Source: Nepenthes gracilis
Taxonomy: Eukaryota; Streptophyta; Magnoliopsida; Caryophyllales; Nepenthaceae
Assembly (NCBI GenBank): GCA_033239525.1
Contig: BSYO01000014.1
Location: 9,098,021-9,162,020, forward strand
Length of the DNA: 64,000 nt
Direction of reading: 5' to 3'
Below are positions 45,040 to 56,930 of this stretch, piece by piece. The first letter of the stretch is position 1. Each line of letters begins with the position of its first letter. The translations under genes and the position numbers were made by a program. The notes beneath the pieces were generated by a model, which saw nothing but the letters and a program-made list of their open reading frames with translations, was not told where the DNA came from and did no database searches.

Positions 45040-48000
45040 GCCTTGGCTTTCTACCGAAGTATCGCGAGGTGGGTTGCGTTCCACGTTCGTGGGACCAACT
45101 TTCCGTCCCCGGTTGCGGCGCTTGTACGCTCCGTTCTCGGGACGGCGGAGACTAAAAAGGGTCCCTCCTAGTTGGGGAGAGTTTGTTGCGGCCAGCCAGC
45201 TTGCCTGTGGCCTCGATGCCACGCAGGACCAGGTCGCCAACGTCAAATTGCCGGGCTTTTACTTTCTTATCGTAGTACCGCAACCCGTTGTTGGTAAGTC
45301 ACGTCCGACTCGGCAAGCGTCGCGGCTTCCTCCAACAAGTCTAAGTGCTCCCGAATTTTCTCGAGTTTTCCAAAGGGTCGAAGGACTCCACTCTTAGACT
45401 TGGAAGCCCGATCTCGACTGGAATTACAGCTTCAGTCCCGTAACAGAGGCTGAAGGGGGTCTCGCGCGTTGGTTCCTTCTGGGTCGTTCGATAAGACCAG
45501 AGGACGGAAGGGAGCTCATCGACCCATGAGCCCCGTCCTCCAACTTAGTTTTTAACCCGTGAGGAACAAGGCGGTTCGTGACCTCCACTGTCCCGTTGGT
45601 CAGGGGTATGCCACCGAAGTGTGGACCAGCCTAATACCAAGGTCATGCAATACTGTGAAGCGTTTCGAGAATCGGGTCCCGTTGTCGGTTATCACGACCT
45701 CCGGGATGCCGACCCTGCAGACAATGCTTTGGCGAAGGAATTCCGAGCATTGTGTTCTCAGGATCTTGCCACGGGTCGCCTCGACCCACGGTGAAGTAGT
45801 CGATGCCCGCTTATGATGAATTTTCGCCGCCCCAGGCAACGGAAAAGGGCCGAGAATATCGAGCCCCCATTGCGCGAAGGGCCACGGTGCTTGTAGCGAT
45901 TTTAAGTCTCAAGGACGGCCGGTGGTGAAGGTTGCCGTGAAGGACCGGCGGCTTTCACATTTCTTTACAAATTCCAAATGGGCTGGCCTTTTTCGTTGAG
46001 GGGCCGTATAGCCAGCCCGCCTCATGACCTTGAAGGCCAAGTTTTTCCGCCTATATGAGATCCCGGGAGATCCCGAGGTGGACTCGCTAGTACGTAGTCC
46101 GCCTCCTCGGGAGTTAGGCAATGAGGTATGGAGTTGAGTACCTTCACGGCGATGTTGCGTCCGCTAACTACAAAGATACCACCCACTGTCTTTTTTGACC
46201 TGCTTGGCTTTTTCGCGTCCTCTCGGAAGTGAGCCCGCCGCCAAGTAATCGAGGTAAGGTGTCATCCGGTTTTCCTTGTCTCAAATCTGCATTGCCTCCT
46301 TTCAATGCTGGGAGCGCCTAGGACCTCCCCGCATGTCCCTCGAGTGCTCTCGTTTTCGGGCAGAGCGGCCTCGCTGCCCTGGTCCGCCTTCCCGCCAAGA
46401 CGCGGGATGTGAATAAGGTTTAGTCTTTCAAAACCTCGAATCATTTCTCTTGCCTTAGCAAAGTACTTGGCCAAGAGCGGGTTGTTTGCCCGGCCACCGT
46501 TAACTGTTGACGATGAGCCTCGGAGTCGCCGTAAACCGCCACCTTTCTCGCGAGCACTCCCGGCTAATCTTAAAGCCGGCCAACAGGACCAGACTCAGCA
46601 ACATTGTTGGTTGGCCGGAAAGTCGAGTTTGAGTGAGTATTTTATCTCAAACCCGTCGGGAGTTGCGAGAACAACTCCGCGCCACCGCCCGCGTCCATAG
46701 ACGATCCGTCTACGTGAGTACCCATTCCGGGATTCCTACGAGCTGCTTCTTCATCCTCTCGCGGGCTGTTCATCGAGAGTCATCGTGGTCTCGACAAGGA
46801 AGTCAGCCAGCCCCAGGCCTTTATGGCGTGCCCGGGCTGAACTCGATGTCGAACTCGCCCACCCGATGGCCCATTTGACCAATCTTCCGAAACATCGGGT
46901 TTCGGAGGATGGTTTTCAACGGTTGATCAGTAAGGACCACTATTCGATGGGCCTGGAAATACGGCCTTAGCCTTCGTGCAGAATATATCAGCGCAAGGGC
47001 CAACTTTTCCGCACGTGAGTATCGGGTTTCTGGGCCGGTCAACATTTTACTTACGTAGTAGACCAGCCAGCCGTATTGCCCGAGTCCCCGTCGCACAAGG
47101 ACAGAGCCGAGCGATGTCTCCGACACCGCTAAGTAGAGGTATAATACCTCTCCGCCAACCGGTGACACCAACACGGCTGGCCATGTACGCTTCATTCTTG
47201 AAAGCGACTTGGCACTCCGCCCACCGGAATCCGTTGGATTTTGTTCCGTAAAGCCTTGAAAAAGGGCCGGTACTTGTCGCGATTTCGCAAGGAAGGGACA
47301 AAGCCGCCGGTCGCCCGTGAGCCTTTGAACATCTTTCACGCTCCGCGTGGTGTCATATCAGCAAGTGCTTTAATTTTTCGTGGTTTGCCTCGATTCCCGG
47401 CTGGGAAACGATGAAGCCTGAAACTTTCTCGAAGCTACTCCGAAGACGCATTTAGCGGGATTAAGCTTCATGCGGTGTCTCCGGAGCACTTGAACGATTC
47501 TTTCACAGTCGTGAATGTGGTCGCGATGACCCTACTCTTAACGAGCATGTCGTCGACGACCTCCGTGTTACGGCCGATTTGGTTCTCGAACATCTTGTTG
47601 ACCAGAAGCCACGGTAAGTTGCTCCGACATTTTTAAGGCCAAAAGGCATCACCTCCCGTAAAAAGGTGTGCCCGATCCGTCATGAACGAGGTATGCTCCT
47701 CGCCTTCGGACTCATCCGAATCTGGTTGAACTAATAGGCGTCCATGAAGCTTAAGCACCTCATGTCCCGCCGTGGAGTCAACCAAGCAGTCTATTCGGGC
47801 AAGGGAAAGCTGTCCTTGGGACAAGCCTTGTTCACGCCGGGGTGAAGTCGACGCACATCCTCCACTTCCCGTTATTTTCTTTTCGAGTACCACATTAGAG
47901 AGCCATCTGGGCATTGGACTTCTCTAATGAACCCCCGGCCAAGCCAGGCTTTTTCACCTCCTCTCGGATGGCGATAAGTTTTTCGACGGAGTGGTTTCTC

Positions 48001-50431
48001 CGCTTCGCCGACCGGTTTTCGATCGAGATCAAGGCCCGACTTGTGGACCATTGTCTCCGCCGAGATCCTGCATATCAGCCGGTGTCCAAGCAAAAAGGTT
48101 TGCGTTTGCCCGCGAGAAAAATGATCAGTTCGTCACGCAGTGGCCCTGCGAGTGAGCCGCCAATCTGCACACACTTATCCGGTTCTCCGGGTCAAGTGGG
48201 ATTAGATCCGTGGCTTCACCGCTGCGCCTGTTGGAGGGTAGCCTCGTCCCGATGGTCGAGCTCTCCAACAGATTTGGTATTGCCGCTGGGCAATCTCGGG
48301 GCTATGTAACAGTCCGCCCGCGACTGACGCCTAGAGCTTCACCAACACCGTAAGGTGTCGGGAACTTCATTTTAAGGTGCGGTATCGATGTAATCGCCCT
48401 TAAACGCTGCTAGGCATGGCCTCGCCTAGTATTGCGTTGTAAACCGAGGGCGGATCGATGACGAGGAAAGTCAAAGTTCGACTTGCTTTGTTCTTGGGTA
48501 AGTGCCTAGGGTCACCTCTAGTTGGATTGTTCCTTGTACTGGCACCGGTTTCGTTATCAAGGCCGTATAAAGGTCCTTCGGCGGCTTTTAGTTGATTCTT
48601 TTTAAGCCTAACTTAAAGAATGCATCCAAGTAAAGCAAATCTTTGAACTTCCATTATCGATAAAGACTCGTTTCAGTTGGTAGTCCATACTCCCATCCAA
48701 ACGAGCTACGAGATTACAAGGGGATCAAAGATGGGGCGAGATTACATGGTTCGAGTCACACTCGCTGAAGCCGATGGTGTTGTCTACTACGCCACGCTTC
48801 TTCCTCCCGGCCTGGGCACGCTCCTTGTCATCAGCAGGATTTTTGGGCGGGTCGGTGGAGATCATGTTAACTACCCCTGCCGCAATCTCGTTTCGAGGCG
48901 GAGAAGGCTCTCGCCTCCCGCCGCGCCTCCTGCAGTTCCCGCCGTGGCCCTTGACGAACCGTTGAGGTGTCCCCGCGACCAGCTCCTCGATTTCTCTCTC
49001 TCGCAGTCTTACAATCTTCGGTTGAGTGGCCAGTAGAGCGATGATAATCGCAGTACTTGGACTGGTTTCCCGAGTCCTTTTTCAGCTTTGGGCCACTTTA
49101 GAATTTTTCTCCGCGGATCTCGCATCGAACGCTGGTGCGCGAGTCCGTCAAGGGCGTGAATGTGGTGGGCCCGTAATCCTGCGTCTCGAGGGCCCCGGTC
49201 TGCGCCGCTTCTTGCGGGAGTGTTCACCGCCCATGAATTTCCTCTTCCCTTCTACGAGGAAAGGCCGAGGCTGATCCGCCGCTCCGGCGTTTTGCCTCGT
49301 TAGGCCTCTTCAGCAGCCGTAGGCCCCGGGTGATGGATTCCGCCGCGGAATGTTTGTGGGTTTTTGTGGGCTAGGTGCTTGAAGAAGTCACTTCATGTGT
49401 AAGTGCCGAGATGAAGCTGCCCAACTTCATCTCCTCAAGTGATCCTGGGGATCCTTTCCGCCTCCGCCACGAAGCGATCCAGAAGCGCCGTGGGTTCTCT
49501 CCCTACTGCTTTTATGTGGGAGAGATGCCACCTGGCACTTTCTTCTCGTCGGCTCGATGCATGCCGAGCCGGAAGAGATCCGTGAGCTCACGGAAATGCC
49601 GATGGTGCTCGAAGGAGGCGGTGAAACCAAATCCGGGCATCCCCTTCAAGGTGAGTGGAAAATAATGCAACATGGAAGAGTCTTCCACCCTCCTGGGACT
49701 CGGATGGAGTGCGGAAGTGATCCGGTGGTCCACCGGATCACCGCTCCCATCGTATGAGTCAAGGGAAGGCATCTTGAACTTTGGCAGGACCGGACTGACC
49801 CAAGATCTCCGCCGTAAAGGAGATCTGTCCGGATCGATGGCTCGGGCTGGCGTCATTCCGGGAACACGCGGTTCCCAGATCTGCTCTACTCGCGGATCGG
49901 CGCGAGTGGCGTTGCTCGATCTCTGGAGTTGAGATAATCTCTCAACTCCGTCCCGTCTCCGGGAGGGTTCGGCACGGCCTCGCCGCTGCCTCCCAATGGA
50001 CCTAGCGCTCCGGGAGGCTTGCTCCAAAGCTTGTGTGGCGGTTCTCTCGCCCGAGAGTATCGGGGATTTCTTCGTTCGGGCTTTCTCTCGGGGACGTGCT
50101 CCCGAGCGTCGCTGGTCTGTTTTGGCCGTGCACGCGGGAGGACGCGGCGCCGGATTGCCTCCGGCTTCGGGGCCTTTTTGTAGGCACCTTCTTTCTTCCG
50201 CCACCCCTTATGGTGGCGGGAGCAGAATGGTCCGTGGAGCCGCTCGCTGCAAAGGCTCTTCGATACGCCTTGAGAGCCCGGCAAAGCGGTTGGTTCATCT
50301 CTTCCACCGCCCGGTTGGAAGTAAGGCGGGAGCCCGCCGCGGCCCCGCTGACCGGGACGCCGGCAGCATGGCCTGGGTCGGAGCAAGCAATAAATCTGGC
50401 GGATCGGCGCTTGCGCTCTTGTGTTCACCAT
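45040..50431 (-). pseudogene. Gag-pol of unit 2 (Tat lineage)
   Basis: Same domain order as unit 1. MVNTRAQAP starts at 50431. The gag core is at about 49780-49500 (FKMPSLDSYDGSGDPVDH). Reverse transcriptase lies at about 47.9-47.3 kb. RNase H is at 47339-46821, with AEKLALALIYSARRLRPYF and VVLTDQPLKTIL intact. Archaeal-type RNase H is around 46.7-46.5 kb in pieces. Integrase is near 45840-45600 (ITDNG, VHTSVAYP), with the C-terminal module at 45246-45040 (FRRRENGAYK type). The frame is broken more often than in unit 1, nearly always by 1-3 base differences at CTG, CAG or CCG sites. Confidence 0.85.
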
Positions 50432-50497
50432 TGTAGAAGCAAACGGTGGCGGTGAGCTTGTTTGGAATTTCTAGTGGTAGGCTTTTTGTTAGCGTTT

Positions 50498-50514
50498 CCC
50501 ACGAGACGGCGCCA
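50498..50514 (-). other. Primer-binding site of unit 2
   Basis: The minus strand reads TGGCGCCGTCTCGTGGG, one base from LTR C. It differs from unit 1 by an inserted C. Confidence 0.75.
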
Positions 50515-50515
50515 A

Positions 50516-51561
50516 TGATGCGCACTGATCCGACTTGACAGTTCGGATTCTCCGAATAAATGGATCCTGCCCGCTTCTCAGTGCGAACCCCGCACACCAC
50601 TAAAGCGAACAAGAGGTCGCAGTTAACGGGCGGAGGTCGACCCACCGAAAACACTCCGACGCTCAAGTCAAGAATCCGTCTCTCAAATATAAGAAACGAA
50701 GAAGAAGAAAAGAGCAAAGACAATGGGACAGAGTGTGAAGTCCCGATGTAAGAGAGACGTGAGGTCTTTCTTTGTCAGGACGGTGGGAAGGCAGAAGGGC
50801 CCGTGAGGGCTCGCCCTGTTGCCTTGAGGTTGGTTGCGTTTGGTGTCCCCAAGGGTCTGGTTGTTAGAGCCTTGTCCAAACACTTAGTGGTTTTTCCGTA
50901 GGGTTTTTCTGTATGCCTTTTTGCCTGTTTTTTCACCCTTAGCCCGGAGAAGCCTCTAGGTTTCTTTTATGGCCAAGTGAGAGAGGATCCTCCTCCTTTG
51001 GAAGGCGGCTCCGATTGGCTTGCCTTCTGAGGCGATGCCACTTTCCCTGAAGGAATGATTGTTTCCTTGTCAAGGCCAACAGTTTTCCAAGTTTACCACC
51101 TTCCTTTCCCCGTTGCCGGCCCCGTTCTGTATCTTGGCGGGCAAGGAACGTGGAAGATATTTTGGAGGTCAGTAGTTGGCTTGTTGGGTGATGGGCCCAG
51201 CGTAATGGGCCCATTATCAGAAATGTGCTTCCTGGGCTTGGCAGGAAGAACGCCGCGGTCAACGCCTTCGTTGACTGCCCGAGCGCTTGTCCGCCTGTCT
51301 TTGCCGCTACTTTGGCGGAGCATCAGGGGTGGGCTTGAGGCAGGTAGGCAAGCCATTCAGAGCAGACGCTTCTTGAGGCCCAAAAGAAGAAAATCTTGAC
51401 GGCCAACACCGGCGCGACCGTCATGGCGAGCCGTTAACGCCCGAACGCCAAGCGCCCGCTTTGGGCCTTCCTGGGGCCTGCCCTTTAGTGGGCCGTAAGG
51501 CCGTTGACCGTCCGAGCGCTCCGTTGACCATTCTCACCACTGCGTTGAGGCGTACTCATCA
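50516..51561 (-). mobile_element. LTR C (right, 5' LTR of unit 2)
   Basis: Starts TGATGCGCACTGATCC and ends GTACTCATCA, so both termini are preserved. It is followed by ATTTA, the right copy of the flanking duplication. The segment 51300-51540 is rearranged relative to LTR A, but both ends are clear. Confidence 0.85.
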
Positions 51562-52167
51562 ATTTATAAATTTATTAATATAAATATATTAGATATTTTA
51601 TTATTAAAAATATTTCAAAAAAACAGTTAAAAATATTTTTAGTAATTTTTTTTATTATTCTCAAAATGATGTAATGCATAATTATTTTTTTATCAAAAAT
51701 ATTTTAAAAATATTAAACGGTAATCTTCCAACCTGTAAATATAAATATATTGAAGCTCGATCTAGACTCATCGAATTAAAACCTCAACCGTGACGGCCAA
51801 TAATGGAGAAAGCAAACCGGCGTACATTTATGGATGTGTGGGGATATACCAATTATATTTTCATCTAAAAATGAGATTTAAAAAATATATATTTTTAAAT
51901 TTTAAGCATTTAAAATTTTAAATACATGTTCTAAGGAGGCCGCCAAAATTAATTTAAGGAGGGATCACGTGGCAAAATATCATTAGAGGTTTATAATTAT
52001 TTCTCGGCAGATTACTTCATCCTTTACGTGTCATCCGCTCACTGGTTACGTCACCCTTTCAACATTCTCCCGCTCCCCAAACCACTATAAATTCTCTCAC
52101 TCGCTGCTAATCTGCCGAGTGCGTCCATTTCTCTGAATTTGTTGTTTTGGTGAGAAGGAGAACGAAA
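51562..52167 (+). promoter_or_regulatory. Promoter region of the dehydrogenase gene
   Basis: After 400 bp of AT-rich DNA come a G-box (CACGTG, 51966-51971), an ABRE-like ACGTGTC (52026-52032), a TGACGTAA-type bZIP/TGA site (52046-52053) and a TATA box (TATAAAT, 52086-52092), about 75 bp upstream of the start codon. These motifs are commonly stress- and hormone-linked. The retrotransposon tandem ends at the left edge, so all more distal promoter has been displaced by 20.7 kb. Confidence 0.6.
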
Positions 52168-55100
52168 ATGGCAAGAAATGCGATTGGATGGGCAGCCCAT
52201 GATCAATCTGGAATCCTCTCGCCTTTCAAATTCTCCAGAAGGTCCTTCTTGCTCTTCTCCAATGCTTTTTTTTTTTTTTCATGGCTTTGTTTTGTGAGTT
52301 GTGTGGTTCTTTCTTGTACCGTGTCACACTGATTATAATTGGTTTTCCTGCTAATTTGCTGGAAGCAGACCGGGATTTCGTATTTCCTTCGGTTTCGTCA
52401 TTTCTTGCAAGTACAATTCAACCGCAATGGATTCTTCACTAAATTGTTTTGATTATTACAGTTTCTTGAATTTATGCATCGTGTTACTGTGACTTTTTTA
52501 GTCGCATGCCGAAACTTCTCGGGGAGGCATTGTATTTTCTTGTGGGATTTCTTGATATATTCCTTATATTTGCGATTTCTTAGATGTTTGTGTCTCGTGT
52601 GGATGGAAATAATAATTTTCGTAGTCAGTAGTTTCGTTTTCGGATTGAACAATATATGTGGCAATTGAAAAGGAAAATATTCCTCCTCCTAATGAGATTT
52701 AATAGGATCTGTATAGATCATCATGTCTTCATCGAGAAAGCAAAGGAAATCCGATTTCTTTCTGAAAGAACAGTTAAAATTGTTCTATCCCTTTATCATA
52801 ATTCTTCCACAATCAACAATGGTAATATCCCTTTCTTTCAGAAAATTTCTGAAATTTAGAAATGCAACAAATCTGGGAAGGACAGGGATTCTTCCTTTCC
52901 TTCTTCAATCAAACACGACGGCCCGTCTAGAAACTAATGTGTGAAACAATGGTAATACAGGGCAACAGGGGAACAAGATGTAACGTTGAAAGTGCTTTAC
53001 TGTGGCATTTGCCACTCTGATCTTCATTATGTTAAGAATGAATGGGGGCATTCCACATACCCGGCAGTCCCAGGGTAAGTTCCTTTGCCTACACTTACAA
53101 AATTTATTAATGGATTCGATGATATGCTTCAGTCAATTTATCGCAGAAGGGCATTTTTTAGTATAAAGATGGATCGTTCTTAAGATTGTCAAACAAGTCA
53201 AATTGCTCAAAACACTATAAAAAATTAATAGAACATAGCTTGTTCTTGCTCAGTTTCAAAATGAACCATTTATCATTGGCAATTACACTGGCGTTTAAGC
53301 GTTATTAAGGGTTCCCAAATTCAGTCGCTTAGATGGTTAGTGGTGGTTGGACTTTGTTTATTATCAAAGCATGAGCACGGTGTTACAATGCAATTGTGAT
53401 AAAATAATATAATTTAGAATTAACAAAATCAAAAAATTAATTAATAATAAAATTTAATGTAATTAATAAATAAATTATTCCTAATTTATAAAAATTTAGG
53501 ATAATTTAGGCAATTAAATTATACAATTATAACTCGTCTATTTTTTAATCTCTTTGAACCGGGGCAAAGGAGGTAGCATGAGGCATGGGAGTACCTTAGG
53601 ACGGTTTGTCTTTAATTGTGACTCTATTTTTATCACTAGCTTTAAGAATTAGTAGTTAAGGTAATAATGTGGTCTAAGTTGAAGATAGTTATTCAATAAT
53701 GATTGCCAACTAACTATGATCACATGATAAATATTGATAAAGTGACAACGATGAAGGTGTTACTATGCAAATTCGTGTTTAATAAATATAGTAAATTAGA
53801 AGCTTAAGCTTATTGTGATATCTTAGATAGGAGTTTGTTTCAACTCAAATTCAAATATGAACAGAATTGGTCCCTAATAGCTTCTAATAATAGGACCACT
53901 AGCTTAACTACTGAATGGTCCTTTTTCTAGGTATTCAAGCACTCCTGCTAGGAACTGTAGCGTATGCATCTAACCTATGTTGGGGCAAACTTCTGTGTTT
54001 CCACAGGCATGAAATTGTGGGGATTGTCACGGAGGTCGGAAGTAAGGTACAAAACTTTAAAGTTGGAGACAAAGTCGGTGTAGGGTGCATGGTTGGATCT
54101 TGCCATTCTTGCAGTAACTGCAGCGACAATCTCCAGAATTACTGCCCCAAAATGATATTAACTTATGGGTCAACCTACTATGATGGCACACCAACCTACG
54201 GAGGGTATTCCAACATCATGGTTGTTGATGAGCATTTTGTGGTTCGGGTCCCTGAAAGCATTCCGCTCGATTCTGCAGCTCCTCTTCTATGTGCTGGAAT
54301 CACAGTTTACAGTCCTTTGAAATATTACGGGCTTGGGAAACCAGGAATGCATCTTGGGGTTAATGGCCTAGGTGGTTTAGGCCATGTCGCTGTCAAATTT
54401 GCCAAGGCTTTTGGTGCTAAAGTTACTGTTATCAGTACATCTCCCAACAAGAAGGATGAAGCTATTAGTCGTCTTGGCGCTGATTCCTTTTTGGTCAGTC
54501 GCGACCCTGATCAAATGCAGGTAATTAAGGACTTTATCATATGGAAGTATGTGTGTTCTATAAAGTAACTGTGTGCTCTATATTACCTAGTATTGGGTGA
54601 AATTTTGAAGCTGATTTTGTGGGCAATGTTTAGGCTGCCGCCAGTACAATGGATGGTATTATTGATACAGTTTCTGCTTTTCATCCTCTGCAACCGTTGC
54701 TTAGTTTGTTGAAGTCAAGTGGAAAGCTTGTGATGGTTGGTGCACCGGACAAACCACTTGAGCTCCCAATATTCCCGTTGCTTATGGGTAAGCAAGTAAC
54801 ACCAATACTGCAGGATTAATACGTCAGAAAGAAACTGCTTAAATATTTAATGTTTTGTACCTGTTTAGCCTAATTCTGGCTAATGTCCCCTCTGTTTGAA
54901 GAGCTGATGCTTTTTTGGCCTCTCAATTGATCAAAATTAGCCTTTTTTTCACAATATCTGATTTGGGTTTCTAGCTTATTATTCATTGAACTCATACCAG
55001 AAATTACTGAAGTTCAGTCTCGAGAGGGTATGCCTTATTTTTACTTCTACCATGCTCACCAAAAAGTTCTGAAAGAGTACATATAAAAAGAGTTTGTCAA

Positions 55101-55382
55101 ATTATCACCCATAACTTTGATTTATCTGTGGATACTGGAAAACTTAAAACAGACGTATTAAGGGCTCTTGTAATGACAGGAAGGAAGATGGTAGGTGGAA
55201 GTTGCATTGGAGGCATGAAGGAGACACAAGAAATGATTGATTTTGCAGCAAAGCACGGTGTGAAAGCAGAAATCGAGGTTATTCCCATTGATCATGTGAA
55301 CACCGCCATGGATCGGATGTTGAAATCAGACGTCAGATACCGCTTTGTCATTGACATTGGCAACACTTTGAAAGCTAATTAA
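52168..55382 (+). CDS. Cinnamyl-alcohol/mannitol dehydrogenase-like enzyme (ELI3/CAD class), 5 exons
   Basis: Zinc-dependent NADP(H) alcohol dehydrogenase of the MDR superfamily. By family it reduces or oxidises cinnamyl, benzyl or sugar alcohols in the cytosol; the substrate cannot be told from sequence. Exons: 52168-52241, 52961-53074, 54007-54520, 54634-54787 and 55180-55382. All introns are GT-AG and the phases join cleanly to 352 residues, close to the usual 355-360. Catalytic zinc ligands are Cys39 (YCGICHSD), His64-Glu65 (GHE) and Cys158. Structural zinc cysteines are 95, 98, 101 and 109. The nucleotide motif GLGGLG is at 183-188, and Ser206-Thr-Ser suggests NADPH preference. The start gives a short N-terminus ([12 protein letters not shown]) in good context (AAAATGG). 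The gene looks intact and is the only complete host gene in the window. The mannitol-dehydrogenase-like subclass is more likely than the main lignin CAD. Confidence 0.93.
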
Positions 55383-56100
55383 TCTGTGCTCGAATCTGAT
55401 AGATCTCGCGAAGTTTGCTTCTTTGGAAACTATCCTACCAGTTTTGCTGAGCATGACTTATTATTATCATTATAATAATAATAATAATTATTATTATTAT
55501 TTTAAACTAAGAGGAAGAACTGTCATCGGTTTTTGCTGGCTGTGGAATAATGAATATTGTAAATCATGCTGTTGAGGAATTACGCCCTGTACTTTTGCTT
55601 TTATCACGAACGTTACTGATTAGAGCATGATACATGAAAAGTTGATATTTGGCTTCTGTTCGTGATATTTGATTTTGCTCTCAGATAATGACTGATGTTT
55701 TCATATATTTATAAATATATATTAATGGCACTATAATTATAATTTGTTTCTGTAATTTTAGTGATTGGATTATATAGTATGTATTAAAGATTAAATCATG
55801 AATCATCTGTAAATCATATATTAACTGAGCCTATTCCTTGATTAACGAGTAGCTACTCCTTGCAATGACATTATTTTATTATGTAGGCCTTTAAAGGACA
55901 TTCGTGTGTGTTTAAGATAGAATCACTACAATTGTGCACAGATAAAATGTATTCGTGCATGTTTATTCTAGAATTGCGACACTTGATGAGTGTTTACGTG
56001 TAAGTTGAAATTAGCATCCATTCTTGATTTATCTCTACTTGATTGACGTATGTATACTAGTCTATTATATAAAGTATTACTTTTCAATCCATTTCTCCAA
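55383..56100. other. 3' flank of the dehydrogenase gene
   Basis: AT-rich. It contains a short AAT/ATT repeat (55468-55500) and AATAATGAATATTGTAAATC at about 55545, which could serve as a poly(A) region. No other gene is visible. Confidence 0.5.
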
Positions 56101-56106
56101 ATTTTT

Positions 56107-56300
56107 ACGGCACGTTTGGTTGTTGAAATAGAATAATGTAGAAATAGAATAGTTATTCCCAGGGAATAGAATTGGATATGAATAGAGTTGAGAATTGTTA
56201 TTCCTATATTTGGTTGTTGGAATAGAATTAGTTGAAATTTGTATTTCCAATGTTTGGTTTGTAGAATTATATGAGGAATAAGGTGAGAATTTATCGGAAT
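56107..56300 (+). repeat. Terminal-like segment related, inverted, to 61740-61900
   Basis: GGCACGTTTGGTTGTTG followed by AGAATAGTTATTCCCAGGG and AATAGAGTTGAGAATTGTTATTCC. The reverse complement of 61740-61880 shows the same series (TCGTTTGGTTGTT, ATTATTTCAGGG, AATAGAGTTAGAATTATTG). This is the look of a PIF/Harbinger or Tourist-type terminus. Confidence 0.55.
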
Positions 56301-56330
56301 GACGCTTTTACCATTATTAATTATGGAAAT

Positions 56331-56640
56331 TTATTATATAAAATAACACACACGTGTATATGTACATATTTTTATATATATTATATGACATACATATACA
56401 TAATTATATATATATATATATATTATGTACATATTATTATGAAATATTATTTAATATGCTATATTATTGTATCATTTAAAATACATATTTAATAAATATA
56501 TAATATATTACATATTATAAAAATAATACAGAAAATTATATATATTATAATTATCATATTATTTTATATAATATAATATAATATTTATTTATTATATATA
56601 TTATTTAATATACATAATTTATTATTAAAATAATTTTTTT
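56331..56640. repeat. AT-rich low-complexity stretch with TA microsatellite
   Basis: Contains a (TA) run at about 56404-56423 and many ATATTAT motifs. No coding content. Confidence 0.8.
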
Positions 56641-56930
56641 TACAATACAAAAAATTAAAAAATATCATCATGCTCCAATTAAAATATATACAAATAAAAA
56701 TAACAAAATCACATTCCTAAAAAAAATATCATCATGTAAAAATTGCGTACAATTAAAATTTTAATAAATATAATAGAAAAGCGTACAAGTCAAGTAGTAA
56801 TATTTCCGTATAATTTACCACGTAACTCCAAACCTGCATATTAAACTTTTTTCAAAACATCACAACCATTCATTACAACGTTGGAGTAGTAGAAAAAGAA
56901 AAATTATAAATTGTTTGATAGCCACATGTT

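Larger units (their letters stand above)
30805..51561 (-). mobile_element. Tandem (three-LTR) Tat/Retand-like Ty3/gypsy retrotransposon
   Basis: The order is LTR A - internal 1 - LTR B - internal 2 - LTR C, with units spaced about 9.8-9.9 kb and the middle LTR shared. Each internal region has gag-pol on the minus strand and a PF04195 accessory gene on the plus strand near the 3' LTR. Tat-clade placement rests on the TGGCGCC primer-binding site, the dual RNase H (a second, archaeal-type domain after the usual one), the gag sequence type and the antisense accessory ORF. The same 5 bp, ATTTA, lies at 30800-30804 and 51562-51566, as expected if the whole array descends from one insertion followed by recombination. 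The AT-rich flanks make a chance match possible. Confidence 0.85.
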
